In this document: one piece after another, positions 34,901 to 45,435 of the stretch
Position numbering within the stretch: the stretch's first letter is position 1
How the letters are laid out: every line of letters begins with the position of its first letter
From: Zea mays
Taxonomy: Eukaryota; Streptophyta; Magnoliopsida; Poales; Poaceae
Assembly (NCBI RefSeq): GCF_902167145.1
Contig: NC_050104.1
Coordinates: 4,836,001-4,900,000 of the forward strand
Direction of reading: 5' to 3'
DNA length: 64,000 bases
Notes under the pieces: generated by a model
Told to the model about the DNA's origin: nothing
Database searches by the model: none
What the model saw: only the letters and a program-made list of their open reading frames with translations
Position numbers and translations under genes: made by a program

Positions 34901-37900
34901 CCAGGGAGAAGCTCTCTCCTTATCTCATCCCAGTTGGGGTTACATGTCATGGTAAGAAAGATGTCCGGTTTACCAAACTTCCGCACCAGAGCCATAGCAT
35001 CCATATACCGACGTTTCATGTCACGAGGACCACCAATAAATGACGTAGACAGCACAGTTCGCTTCCCAACCTTTTCTGCTCTGATATCTCCATCTAACAT
35101 GCTATCCACCAAGCCCTGGTATAGGTCTGCCCTTAAACGATCCTGATTCTTACGTATGAAATCTAAACGAGAGCTCTCAATCTTGATGTACGTGTCGACA
35201 GCGAACTGCTGGAAAAGCCGCTTTCCATGAAGTATTGGATTAAATACCCCGGGACGAATCTGGAATTTGTAGCAGTAGTAGTCACGTACGGACACACATA
35301 AATGGGTAGGAGATTCTGCATACGCAAGGATTGAAAAGTGAGTGATGTTGAAAGAATAGTTAATAATGTGCAAAAATCGCAAAGTACAAAGAAACAACTA
35401 ACCTGCATCTTCATCGTTTGAATTATTTGCCCTATGTGTCGCACGGTATGCATCCACTTCATCCATGGATACACCAACCTTTGGGATATTTGCATGCCAT
35501 CCAAGTTCACCTTTAGGGAAGAACAGTGGATACGATAGTGCATCGTAGCATCCATGGTATGAGCGGATGCCGTGGCTTGACCTATCCTTCCCATGTAACA
35601 TAACACTCTTGCTGAACTGGCCTCGCCGTTCGCTCCCCTCGATCCATACAGCGGCCACCTCCGAAGTGAGAGGCGTGTTATATGTCTTCTGGTTCAAAGT
35701 CTGGTCAAGGTTCAATGCGATATGATAGTCATCAAGGTTCTCAACATGGCCCATGCTCCTAAGGTGCTCGGAGTACGGGTTTCCATGGAGTATGCCAACT
35801 ATCTGTTTAATAACATCTTTGTCTTTCTGAAGCTGTTCTTCACGACACTTACGGTACCGATGCTCGAGACTGGGATCGTCATCGTAAAAGTAAAGCTCTA
35901 GATGTTTATGCTCCGACCCACCTTCCTTACCGAATGACTTGATATTGTGGTACATCATGCCTTGTGCCCGGAACGTGTATATACCAGAATCTCGCACATT
36001 AGTTGTCATACTATCGAGGCAACAGTATAGGGAAGTGAAAGAGAAATGGCCATTAAAAAACCTAATGTTATCACGAAAGTGCTTAGCATCAGAGTCTGCA
36101 CTATCCCACAACCTCCTGAGCTGGGGAGGGGTATCGAGTGGTGCTAGCTCAACCTTCCCACCACGACAGCAAAACCCAGGTGGCTCGTACTCAAACTTCT
36201 TCGCAGTGCAATAACCGCAGTCAGGAACAGGCTTCAGCATATGTGTTTCTTCAGGGAGGTTACTGTATACCTTGTCGTACGGGTCAGGCACATCAGTGCC
36301 AGTAGATTCATCCTGAGTACCATCGATTTCGATGTCCTCGTCAGTCTCCTCGTCTGATATTTTTTGGAAAACAACGACTAAGACATGTGTATTTATATAA
36401 GCCTTGGTATCATAATCATAATAAAAATTGACATAAGTACATTGGCCAGCGAATATGTATCCCTCGTCGTTGTCATCATCTTCTTCGAATATGACAGCCT
36501 CATCATCATCATCATCATCTGGATCGTGAAAATACGAGCCACGTAAAAGACAAAGGCATTAAGGGTGGGGAAAATATGTAATCTAATTAAAGATTTTTTA
36601 CAATTACCATTGGAAATGACCGTTGGCTTCTCTTGTGTATGCTCCACCTCATTTCCTTGTTCGGTTATGCCTTCACTTCCATTTGTTGGCAAGGTAGCGG
36701 CTTGGCATGGAACGCTACATTGTGCTGATGGAAACACACGATTAGTCTGACTATATGGTATCGTCGTCGTGCAAGATCCATTTAAGATTGGATAGTAATT
36801 ACCATTGTTGTTGGCGTCACCGATAGTATCCCCATTCAAAGTAGTCACGTTCCTTGCAATGGATGCTTGAAATTGTTTGTTTCGACGGGCTAAGATAGCT
36901 TGTCTTTCCCCACGCGGCACATGATGTTTATGTCTTATTGCTTCAGTAGACATATCGAATGAACCGACATCCTCGGTCTGTGTTTGAGCTGGTAGGAAAG
37001 GTGTCCTAATGAATTCAGGGATAACCCAGTCGCAGGTGGTAACTGTTGAAGGTTCCGTTGCAGGGTGCACAACCTCAGGGGTATATGTTGGGTCCTCCAT
37101 GGCGATGGACGCAACATTCAGAGTGTCAGCCTGTAGCACTCTACGTTTTCTCATGTACTCTATCTTTGCCTCTTTTCGCTTTGGTGTCTGATTATACAAC
37201 CTAAGGCGTTCAAGCCTATACTCCCTAACGCCGATACTCGGTTCCCCAATGACACCAACAGATTCATGCACACTGCCTAGAATATGGCATGTATAGGTTC
37301 AATTGCACGAAACCTGTTGTATTTTGCCTTATTTTAGTAAAGTGAACAGTCATGAACCTGGTGGCAGAAGGTCTGTCGTTGCGACATAGTCGTTTGACTG
37401 GAATGTCTCGTTCCGATGCAGCCAGTCGCTATCATCATCTGGATCCACATTTTCTTTTTTGTCGCCATCTACGAAATATGAATACAATTACTTTACAATA
37501 GTAGGTCTATGAACATACATATTTAATTTAAATTTGACGGGTTTCATCACCTCCTGAAACATCGGGCATCACATTTTGTCCCTTATTTCGTTGACGCATT
37601 TGACGACGCTTGTTATTGTACTCATTCCTTTGTTCAACCGACATTGTTGCACGCCTTTCTCTATCCCTTTGCCTCTTTCGTTCGATAGAATTACCAGCCA
37701 ATGGAGTGTTTTTAATAGGACCTACCATAATCATCCTAGCATTAGCCAAATAAACAGTGGTACAAAAGGCAAAATTTGTGAGATCAATGGTGCTACAGTT
37801 AAATACGAACCTCTAGATGACTCAGACTTTAGGGGTAGTCCTTTGTTTCGTTGACGTGCTTCACGGCGCTTCCTATTTTTCTCATTCTTTTGTTCAATGG

Positions 37901-38129
37901 ACATCGTGGCATATCTTTCTCTATCCCTTTGCCTCTTACGTTCATTAGCATCGTCTATTGGTCCAAGCGAGTTTGATCCTATTTGATCACCTACAATTCA
38001 ACCTTTTGTATTAATGAACACATACTTATTAAGTTTCAATCATTAATTGACATGTGTGAACAAACTTTTACCTGTAACGCTTGTGTTTGAGATGTCTATT
38101 AATGGTGTGCGATCAGCATTATGCTCCAT
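31966..38129 (-). CDS. Helitron RepHel (HUH replication initiator plus PIF1-type helicase), 8 exons
   Basis: It would nick, replicate and unwind the Helitron. Exons on the minus strand: 38072-38129, 37811-37990, 37551-37721, 37358-37468, 36608-37276, 36441-36518, 35403-36353 and 31966-35315. All seven introns are 81-89 bp, GT-AG and phase 1. The joined frame is 1855 residues without a stop. Exons 2 and 3 each encode a basic repeat (ERKRQRDRER, TMSxEQ). A Helitron-like N domain spans exons 7-8. The HUH motif GLPHAHF lies near 34750 and the tyrosine motif YLFKYIYKG near 34335. The helicase has Walker A GPGGTGKT near 33310, Walker B LIIWDEASM near 33080 and the C-terminal GQLYVALSRA near 32120. 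The start is the first ATG that feeds this splice chain. Potentially functional; expression is unknown. Confidence 0.88.
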
Positions 38130-38247
38130 TAGATTCGTTTATGTTGGTTCTTCGTTTTCACATAAGGAAATCTGCTAGTTGAGAATGGGCAAGTTTAGAT
38201 GGTGCTTACAGAGATTCTGGTGGAAAGGGAGATACGGCAGCAACCGT

Positions 38248-38455
38248 CCTATTTTGGTAAAGTGTAGATGGTGCCATTGATCTTTTATCGACAATATATT
38301 GATCAAAGCACCATTAAAACAACAATAAAATTATGAGAAGGATTAAGTAGCCCTATTATGGTAAATTGTAGATGGTGCCATTGATCTTTTATCGACAATA
38401 TATTGATCATAGCACCATTAAAACAACAATAAAATTATGAGAAGGATTAAGTAGC
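38248..38455. repeat. Tandem duplication, 104-bp unit, two copies
   Basis: Units around GTAGATGGTGCCATTGATCT are repeated with few differences, upstream of the RepHel start. Non-coding; could be in the Helitron promoter region. Confidence 0.8.
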
Positions 38456-38576
38456 TTTTCACAAATAACACAAGATACCACAAGATACCACAAGATATCT
38501 GGTTATCCTAGATTCATCATTAGAGACACCCAGAATTAAAAAAATGGAAACAAATCACTTCCAAACTGTAGATGTG

Positions 38577-38658
38577 CTATATACCTGTTTTGCTTGGTGG
38601 CTGGTGCATTGGAATTAGTAAGATGAGTCCATACTTTGTATTAGCGTGGATAACTTAA
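38577..38658 (+). repeat. Direct repeat with 41155-41233, interrupted by a Helitron-like 5' end
   Basis: GCTTGGTGGCTGGTGCATTG and the following 50 bases match 41175 onward. Similarity stops where TCCCTACTATTAAG begins at 38659, directly after an A. Confidence 0.7.
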
Positions 38659-38672
38659 TCCCTACTATTAAG
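38659..38672 (+). other. Candidate Helitron 5' terminus
   Basis: TCCCTACTATTAAG preceded by A resembles TC-starting maize Helitron ends and sits exactly at the point where a direct repeat is interrupted. No matching 3' end was identified. Confidence 0.45.
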
Positions 38673-38693
38673 TGTAAGTCACTAAACAATGTA

Positions 38694-38879
38694 TCTTATT
38701 GGTACTACACGTAAAAAACTGGTGCATTTTAGATGTGACTGTACAAGTAAAAAACTGTAGATGTGCTTCTACAGTTGGGAATTGTAAAGTAGACTGCTTC
38801 CATTAAGTTTTGCCAAGGAAACTCAATTGATATCAACAAGCTGGGAACACTGCCGCTGAATTTAGAGGCTGGCCAAAAT
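38694..38879 (+). repeat. 186-bp direct repeat, copy 1
   Basis: Shares AACTCAA(T/C)TGATATCAACAAGCTGGGAACA and flanks with 39136-39320, about 95 percent alike by eye. Confidence 0.8.
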
Positions 38880-39135
38880 GGTTCCATAAAAAAGGTTACA
38901 AGTATTCCTGTGATGCCACATTCTGGGCACAAAGGGCAAGACAGGATTGGATGTTGTTGTTGCACTTCATCGAGTACTTGGCATTCTAAAAGGTAAAATC
39001 TGGAACTAATGGCTGCCTGCAGTCACCGGGTGTTTATACTGTTAAAATCTACAGACGCGAGGACACTTTCTGTTTGGCTGAACCAATGGCGGCCTCTACT
39101 GTTTAATTTAACAAAAACATTGGTTTAGCAAAAAA

Positions 39136-39320
39136 TCTTATTGGAACTACACGTAAAAACTGGTGCATTTTAGATGTGATTGTACAGGTAAAAAACTATA
39201 GATGTGCTTCTACAGTTGGGAAGTGTTAAGTAGACTGCTTGTATTAAGTTTTGCCAAGGAAACTCAACTGATATCAACAAGCTGGGAACAATGCCGCTGA
39301 ATTTAGAGGCTGGGCAAAAT
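39136..39320 (+). repeat. 186-bp direct repeat, copy 2
   Basis: Second copy of 38694-38879. It ends abruptly at CAAAA, where TCCCTATCCCTACTCCC starts. Confidence 0.8.
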
Positions 39321-39345
39321 CCCTATCCCTACTCCCTACTACTAA
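39320..39345 (+). other. Candidate Helitron 5' terminus, plus strand
   Basis: TCCCTATCCCTACTCCCTAC follows an A and interrupts the direct repeat above. The downstream 300 bp is GC-rich (39350-39640) and resembles captured gene sequence. I could not find the paired CTAG 3' end. Confidence 0.5.
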
Positions 39346-40042
39346 TTAAGAATGGAGTGTGGGCGCCTGGCGTGGCCATGCCCCCGCCTCCGTTTCTCTG
39401 TCATCCTGGCCCACTGCGAGCCCTTTCTCGTCATGCTGGCCCACTACAAGCAGAGAGAATCTCTGCCATGCTGGTCCACTACGAGAGAAGCGTCATCAGC
39501 TCGTACACACAGCTCCACCGCTCCACCGCACACAGCTCCACCGCACCTCTGCACACTGCCGGCCCCACTCCTGCCCCATCTCGCCTCCACCGCACATCTC
39601 CACAACACAGGCCGGCGGCCGCAGAAACCTCGCCTCATATGTTGTTGTTTAGGGGATATCAGCTGCTGGTTTGCTTCTGTTCTTTTGGTTGGTTGCTTCA
39701 AGCTCGTGCAAACTATCCTTTCGTATCAAGAGTTAACAAACTTGTAAAGTTAGTATTTTCTGTTTTTGTTCCATGTATGTATTACACAATCGTGTAAAGT
39801 TTAATTTATGTGCTTCTTATTTTTTCAAAACATTATATTAGCCGGTTAGGTTCTAGAATACATAATATATTGTAGCCTTGTAGGACTTGTAGGAAAATAC
39901 TACTTACATAAACCCACCGGTGTAAGAGATCTAACTATAATCGACTAAGTTAAGTCTGCTAGGTAAAAACAAACTTATCAGTTTTTTATTTTGATGCGTG
40001 CACAAAACCAGTTTATACCCTGACTGTTGTCTCAAAATTATT
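39346..40042. other. GC-rich then AT-rich stretch, no gene supported
   Basis: 39360-39640 is C-rich and open in several plus frames, which is a composition effect (repeats of GCTCCACCG and CACAGCTCC). It could be a captured exon but no family is recognisable. Confidence 0.35.
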
Positions 40043-40817
40043 ATAAATCTGCGCCTCCAATAATTACATAAATTTATTTGCTGCTGTTTTTTTTATTTTA
40101 CTTGTACAAACACTTTCCAACTGAATCCGAGATCAAATCTAACTTTTAATGGTGAATCTAGGATAACCAGATTGTACTAAACTTAGTTCCAATAAGATTT
40201 TTTTTGAAAGCAGAACTTCAATTTAATCGAACCCAGAACTACATCTGAAACCCAAATGAACACAAACCACTGTAAATCTGCGCCTCCAATAATTACATAA
40301 ATTTATTTCCTGTTGTTGTTTTATTTTACTTGTACAAACACTTCCCAACTGAACCTCAGATCAAATCTAACTTTTAATGGTGAATCTAGGATAACCAGAT
40401 TGTACTAAACTTAGTTCCAATAAGATATTTTTTGAAAGCAGAACTTCAATTTAATCAAACCCCGAACTACATCTGAAATCCAAATGAACACAAACCACTG
40501 TAAATCTGCGCCTCCAATAATTACATAAATTTTATTTGCTGCTGTTTTTTATTTTACTTGTACAAACACTTCCCAACGGAACCCCAGATCAAATCTAACT
40601 TTTAATGGTGAATCTAGGATAACCAGATTGTGCTAAACTTAGTTCCAATAAGTTTTTTTAAAGCAGAAATTCAATTTAATCGAACCCAGGACGACATCTG
40701 AAATCCAAATGAACACAAACCATTGTAAATCTGCGCCTCCAATAATTACATAAATTTATGTGCTGCTATTTTTTTTATTTTACTTGTACAAACACTTCTC
40801 AACTGAACCCCAGATTT
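40043..40817. repeat. Tandem repeat, about 228-bp unit, 3.4 copies
   Basis: TAAATCTGCGCCTCCAATAA recurs at 40043, 40273, 40501 and 40726 (spacing 230, 228, 225). Units are about 93-97 percent alike by eye. Non-coding. Confidence 0.9.
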
Positions 40818-41989
40818 GCAAGTACCAGTTCTACCTTGACATGCTGAACAAGGGCTGTCGTGGTGGTATGTCTGCCTAAACTAAGTAAGCTTGCCTTTAT
40901 TAGGATTATTCATACTTTGTAATCGGGCACTTTAATGTACTCCGGAGAAGCAAGGAGAATGTTTTCGAGTGATTAGTGTATTAGTTGGGATGGAAAGTGT
41001 GCATGTCGATCCCACCATCTAGGCTAGAGTCATCTTTGGGCTCAATTGGGTGATTTTTTTCTTACCAATGCAGAGCCTTTTTCTCTGATGGATATGCTGT
41101 GGAAGAGCAGGTCAAAAAGAGAGTAGAGAATAAGGCAAGAATCTTCGAGCAAAATGCTATCTACATGTGTTGCTTGGTGGCTGGTGCATTGGAATTAGTA
41201 AGATGAATCCATTCTTTATATTAGCGTGGATAACTTGATAGCTGAACATAGTATATACTTGTCTCTCACTCCATAATTAATTGAAGCAACATGTGCTGGT
41301 TACAAGTATTATCCTTGCCCCAAGGTCCTTATAGTTCTGTTATTCGCCCAGCAGAAGAACATGATTTATTCACACATTTGTTATCAGCTACCTGCTTATC
41401 GCTTTTACTAAATTTCTAAACACTTTGGATACTATTATGTTGTGATGTGGTCAAAAGTATTACTTTATTGTTGTGCAGTAAATTGAATAGGAGGTTTGTG
41501 GTTTGTGCTTGGCCTGAAAGGTCATGCCACTCTAGTTGATTCCTTGCAATTTAGCAGAGCGAAATATTTTTGGTGTATATTTTTTTCACGAGTGCAATTG
41601 TGATTGATTATATCGTTTTTGTTTGGCTAAACCAATGGCTGCTTTATACAAAAGTTGCTAGATGTTATATTACATAAACGTTGGTTTATGTAAGTTGTTT
41701 TTTCCTACAAGTCCACAATATACCATGGTCTGCAACCTAACAGGCTAATAGTGATACATGAAAAGTTAAAGAATACAACACCAGTGTATTTCTACATCGT
41801 TAAGAAAGCAAAGCAGAACTAAACACACTATGAACTAATACATAAACACAGATTAGCAACAACTCGGGGAAAAAAAGTGTACCAGCAGGAACCGCTAGCA
41901 CATAAGAAAATTGTATATCTAGGTTCGAACAGGCAAGAACATGGTTATGCATAATCATGAACTGCTAGAGAAGCTAGTGAAATTTATAC
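40818..41989. other. No gene seen
   Basis: AT-rich non-coding sequence containing the direct-repeat partner 41155-41233. Open frames are short. Confidence 0.45.
41155..41233 (+). repeat. Direct repeat partner of 38577-38658
   Basis: Second copy, continuing into different sequence (GATAGCTGAACATAG) after the shared GTGGATAACTT. Confidence 0.7.
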
Positions 41990-42214
41990 CTCTGAACAGG
42001 GGCAAATGAGGAGTAGGCTCCTGCTTGGACCCTCCTAAGTCAGCTGAACCAAAAAGAGAAGAACCAAACTGAGAATCTACTGAACATGAAGATGTTGGCA
42101 CACACATGAAAATGAAGGACCAGCGCTGACTCACCTGGACGTGGGTGGGCGCGACATTTGGGGGATAGTTGTTGTGATTGCGGTACCGAGATCGTGCTTT
42201 CCAAATCGGCGACG
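41990..42214 (-). pseudogene. Two exon-like pieces of an unrecognised gene, cut at the duplication edge
   Basis: On the minus strand 42135-42214 reads SPIWKARSRYRNHNNYPPN... to a donor CAG/GTGAGT. 41990-42079 reads DSQFGSSLFGSADLGGSKQE... to a donor AG/GTATAA, with an acceptor TTCAG before it. The 55-bp gap between is short for a plant intron. The upstream end stops where copy B of the 1511-bp duplication begins. Possibly a captured gene fragment; I do not recognise it. Confidence 0.35.
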
Positions 42215-43725
42215 TAGCATTGTTTGTAGCATTGATCTTAAACATTAACTTGTCTTATCTGTTAGCTCGAAGTACACTATTATATGGTTCAAACTTGTCT
42301 TGTCTATTACCTTAGCATTTTACATGTCTCATTTCTTAACTTTGTACTCTGAAGAACGATTACAATTTGGGATGCAAAAGCTAATTCATTGGTGTTTCTC
42401 ACATATAGATTGTTGGTAAGATGATGGCTAGATGTGGCTGGAGTTGCTAGAGAGATGAGAAGGTCTAGACCAGTTGGACAACGATTTTTGATGTATAGAT
42501 GATGAAATGCCAAACTGTAACCGGTTCTGCACGTTCTGGTGCATGTCAAACTGTGTATGGCTAGTGGTTCTGGTGCATGTTAAACTGTACACGTTCTGCT
42601 TATATTCTAAACGTTCTGGTGCATGAAGTGATATGAACGTTCTGGTGCATCTTAAACTCTACAAGTTACTGTTACTGTTATAATAAAATTATTCTGTTGA
42701 CCTCTTGTACAGGTTACTATTACTGTTATAATAAAATTATTCTGTATAATTTACTGTTACTGTTATAATAAAATTAAACTGCGTTCAGAATAATTTTATT
42801 CTGGTGCATTAAGTTACTGTAACAAGTATTTTTGTTACTGTTGTTTACTGTATGGGCTAACCAAACAAGAAGTGTCATTGCTGTTTACTGTATGGGCTAA
42901 CCGAACAAGTTAAAAAGAAGACAGGAAATTAATGGACAGGGAATTAAACCACACAGGGAAAAAGTGACGGCAGGGGATCCACTCAATCCACGTCTGGATT
43001 AATTCCACTTGTTGATTATAACCACGACTACCGAACATAGCCTTACTAATAAATCTTCATAGCTACAGTGAATAAGATAAAAACTCCACTAAAACTAGAA
43101 AATTGAGTGGGAGCTGTGCCCAACGTGGGTCCGCCTCTGCCTTCACCAATCGTCGCCCCCAGGATCTCCATTGCTCTGCTCTACGCCTCTACCCGATGGT
43201 CCGTCCGTCCTCATGTCCAGAGAGGAACAGGTGCTCCAACGGCCTCTACCACCAATGATGCGACGGTGATGAATAAAATTAGCCTGAAATTAGATTGAAT
43301 AGAGAATAACATACCTAACATACTTGCAGGTTTTGGATCGATGCTCCACCGACGAGGTGATGCCAGGCTGCTCCCCTGCTCTGGATCAGATCGATTGGCC
43401 GCAACTTCTGGAACACAGGTGCGGCGGCGAAATAGCTAGGCACCAAAAGTATGTGCGATAGGAAAATGAAACTAATTCCGATTATAGGGTTCATTGGAGG
43501 ATAATATGTTTTAGTGCCCCGAACTCTTCAAAGAAGTAGTATCTGGCTCTATTAAGGCTTGTTCGGTTACACCAATCTAGAAGGAGATTGGAGGGGTTTA
43601 AATCTCCTCCTAGCATACCCTTATAGGACACATTCTTGGAGATACTCTGAGTGATCAGCCTAATTTGGAAACTCCCACATGCTTCCAATTTCCAAAGTAC
43701 TCCCTTTGTCCCAGCATAAATACTA
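42215..43725 (+). repeat. 1511-bp direct duplication, copy B
   Basis: Nearly identical to 25675-27185. It includes a second Harbinger right end (43032-43042) with the TTA flank but no matching left end nearby. Beyond 43725 it runs on into AT-rich sequence, so this copy may preserve the uninterrupted flank. Confidence 0.93.
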
Positions 43726-44070
43726 TTCTTACTCTCCAAGAAAATGTTTTAACTTTATTTATGATGTATACTAAATACATTACATTGGTTATAAAATATA
43801 TATTTAAAATAAACATATTTAGAGATAAAAGTGTTGTTAATATTTTTAAAATTTAGTTAAATTTAAAAAAGATTTGATTTGCAGAACTCTTAAATGACAT
43901 TTGTTTTCTTGACACGGCGAGTAGGCCTGAGGAGGACCTTTTTCTATGCAGAAAACAAACTCGTGGCGATGGCGCGATGCAGGCCCAGAAGAAGGCAGCG
44001 AGCCCGCGACACGATCACACGAAGCCTCGGAGGCACGTCTACAGGAAGCGCAGGACGTCCACGGACCAAA
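43726..44070. other. AT-rich stretch, no gene seen
   Basis: 43726-43890 is very AT-rich and could be the rest of the Stowaway-like MITE that starts near 43701. 43900-44070 becomes GC-rich. No supported coding frame. Confidence 0.4.
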
Positions 44071-44136
44071 AGGCCGTAACTGCTCGCCGCCTTTCTCTGC
44101 CCCGTAAAAGGCCGTAACTGCTCGCCGCCTTTCTCC
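44071..44136. repeat. Tandem duplication, 38-bp unit
   Basis: AGGCCGTAACTGCTCGCCGC occurs at 44071 and again at 44109, just upstream of the DHAR-like exon. Confidence 0.75.
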
Positions 44137-44198
44137 CCTGGTGAGTCGTGACTGAACCGCAACTTCCCCCCGCGCCGACCTGCTCCGGCGAGTTAGGC

Positions 44199-44405
44199 AT
44201 GACCGTCCTCCCCCGCGGCACCTTCGCCGCAGCCATGACTGCTGGCCCCTCCTCGGCGCTGCTCGCCACCACCTTCCGCGCTCCCATGGCCGCCTTCTGC
44301 CTCGCGCTGCGCCGCAGCGCCGCTTGTATGTGGCCCGCGCGTCGGCCCAGCCGCTCGAGGTCTGCGCTAAGGAGTCCATCACCGTCCTTGGCTTCCTCGG
44401 AGACT
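44199..44405 (+). pseudogene. First-exon fragment of chloroplast dehydroascorbate reductase (DHAR-like)
   Basis: DHAR regenerates ascorbate using glutathione. ATGs at 44199 and 44235 open a serine/alanine-rich, transit-peptide-like frame. After a one-base shift near 44327, the sequence reads ASAQPLEVCAKESITV and then LGDC at a GT donor (44406). This matches the start of mature DHAR (PLEVC.KAS, LGDC) and its usual first splice site. No second exon with the CPF/CxxS glutathione-binding region is visible within the next kilobase. So it is a broken fragment, perhaps captured or a relic of a local duplication. Confidence 0.6.
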
Positions 44406-44924
44406 GTAAGCTCTCTCTCTCTCGCGCGCTGGCTAAATGTAGTCCATAGAATGCAAGGTGAACTGACAACAATGCTGGTTGCGTCGCCAGCTATTTGGAT
44501 GAGGGGAGAGTTTTCTCGATTTAATTTGCTGCATTAAGAGTGCAACTTCAAATGCTAGATTTATTTCACATTTAGAGTGTATTGGTATTTGATTTTCGTG
44601 TTGGTATCATGATCCGTATGTGGTTTATGAAGACACGTGAAAAAAAAACATAATAACCTGAAATTGCATGAGATGAGATGTGCAGCATTAGACATGTCTG
44701 CCACCTGGATGTAGTTATTTTAGCACATAGTTTAGTCCTGCAATCTGCACCAAGCCACTTCTGTGGTAAACAGTGTTTGACTTTAGTGCACTTGTTTTAT
44801 CCATCATCTTGGTGACAATACAAACCGTGTCTATTCTCTGGATCATGTAGCCAACAACAATGCTTGGCGAAGGTTGGGTGATTGGTATTTTCAGTATTTT
44901 TTTGGTGAAGTCTATTATTATGTA
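44406..44924. other. No gene seen
   Basis: AT-rich sequence after the DHAR-like donor site. The next DHAR exon was sought and not found. Confidence 0.4.
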
Positions 44925-45001
44925 CTCCCTCCGTTCTTTTTTATTTGTTGTGTTTTAGTTCAAAACTAAACTAGCGGGCCACAAATATTCGAGAACGGAG
45001 G
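44925..45001. mobile_element. Stowaway MITE, 77 bp
   Basis: CTCCCTCCGTTCT at the left and AGAACGGAGG at the right are inverted repeats flanked by TA (44923-44924 and 45002-45003), as expected for Stowaway/mariner MITEs. Confidence 0.8.
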
Positions 45002-45003
45002 TA

Positions 45004-45435
45004 GTAGTACAATATATTAAGAGATGTACATGTCGAGGTTATCTTTGGAGTGAAATCTCTTGCTTGATTAAAATTTTGTCGCCTGCCCTACACCTCTTTT
45101 AAGTTTTATTGGGGACTATATAATTTGTTAATGCCTTAATGACAAAAAATGATTCTGGGCTCAAGATACGATGCTTTCCTGGTTTCTATATGCTTAAGAG
45201 CAAGTATAATAAGTTGATATAGGTGGGCTGTGAGCGATGTCACATCGGATTTGTGGTGACATGAAAGAAAGATAAATAGAGATAAGAGAAGTAGGTTGTC
45301 CACTAATAGCCAGCTAAAAGTGGGTTGTTCATGGACTTCAAGGCACTTTGTGAGAGACAGAGATAGACCAAATATTAAATGTACAACTTGTATCTTCACC
45401 ACATTGTATGAGACCAAATATTAAATTGATGAGAT
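45004..45435. other. No gene; possible MITE
   Basis: A GAGCAAGTATAATAAG-type sequence at 45199, common in maize small repeats, lies here. Ends were not resolved. Confidence 0.3.

Larger units (their letters stand above)
27186..38658 (-). mobile_element. Autonomous-type Helitron (RepHel) with captured host exons
   Basis: Helitrons move by rolling-circle replication and often capture gene pieces. The left edge, read on the minus strand, ends with the hairpin CCGTG-GCATCG-CACGG, then GCACCTAC and CTAG, next to an A on the plus strand (T on the minus), which is the canonical Helitron 3' end at 27186. The RepHel gene (31966-38129) and proteasome alpha-2 exons (28436-29741) lie on the same strand, upstream of this end. 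I could not identify a convincing 5' TC terminus for the minus-strand element. The right limit is arbitrary, at the next Helitron-like end, and could lie anywhere up to 42214. Confidence 0.75.

Noticed and set aside
39291..39797. Three overlapping plus-strand ORFs
   Set aside because: C-rich repetitive composition opens all frames; the frames disagree and none resembles a known protein.
40043..40817. CRISPR-like array
   Set aside because: Units are contiguous 228-bp tandem repeats without spacers, in a plant nuclear genome.
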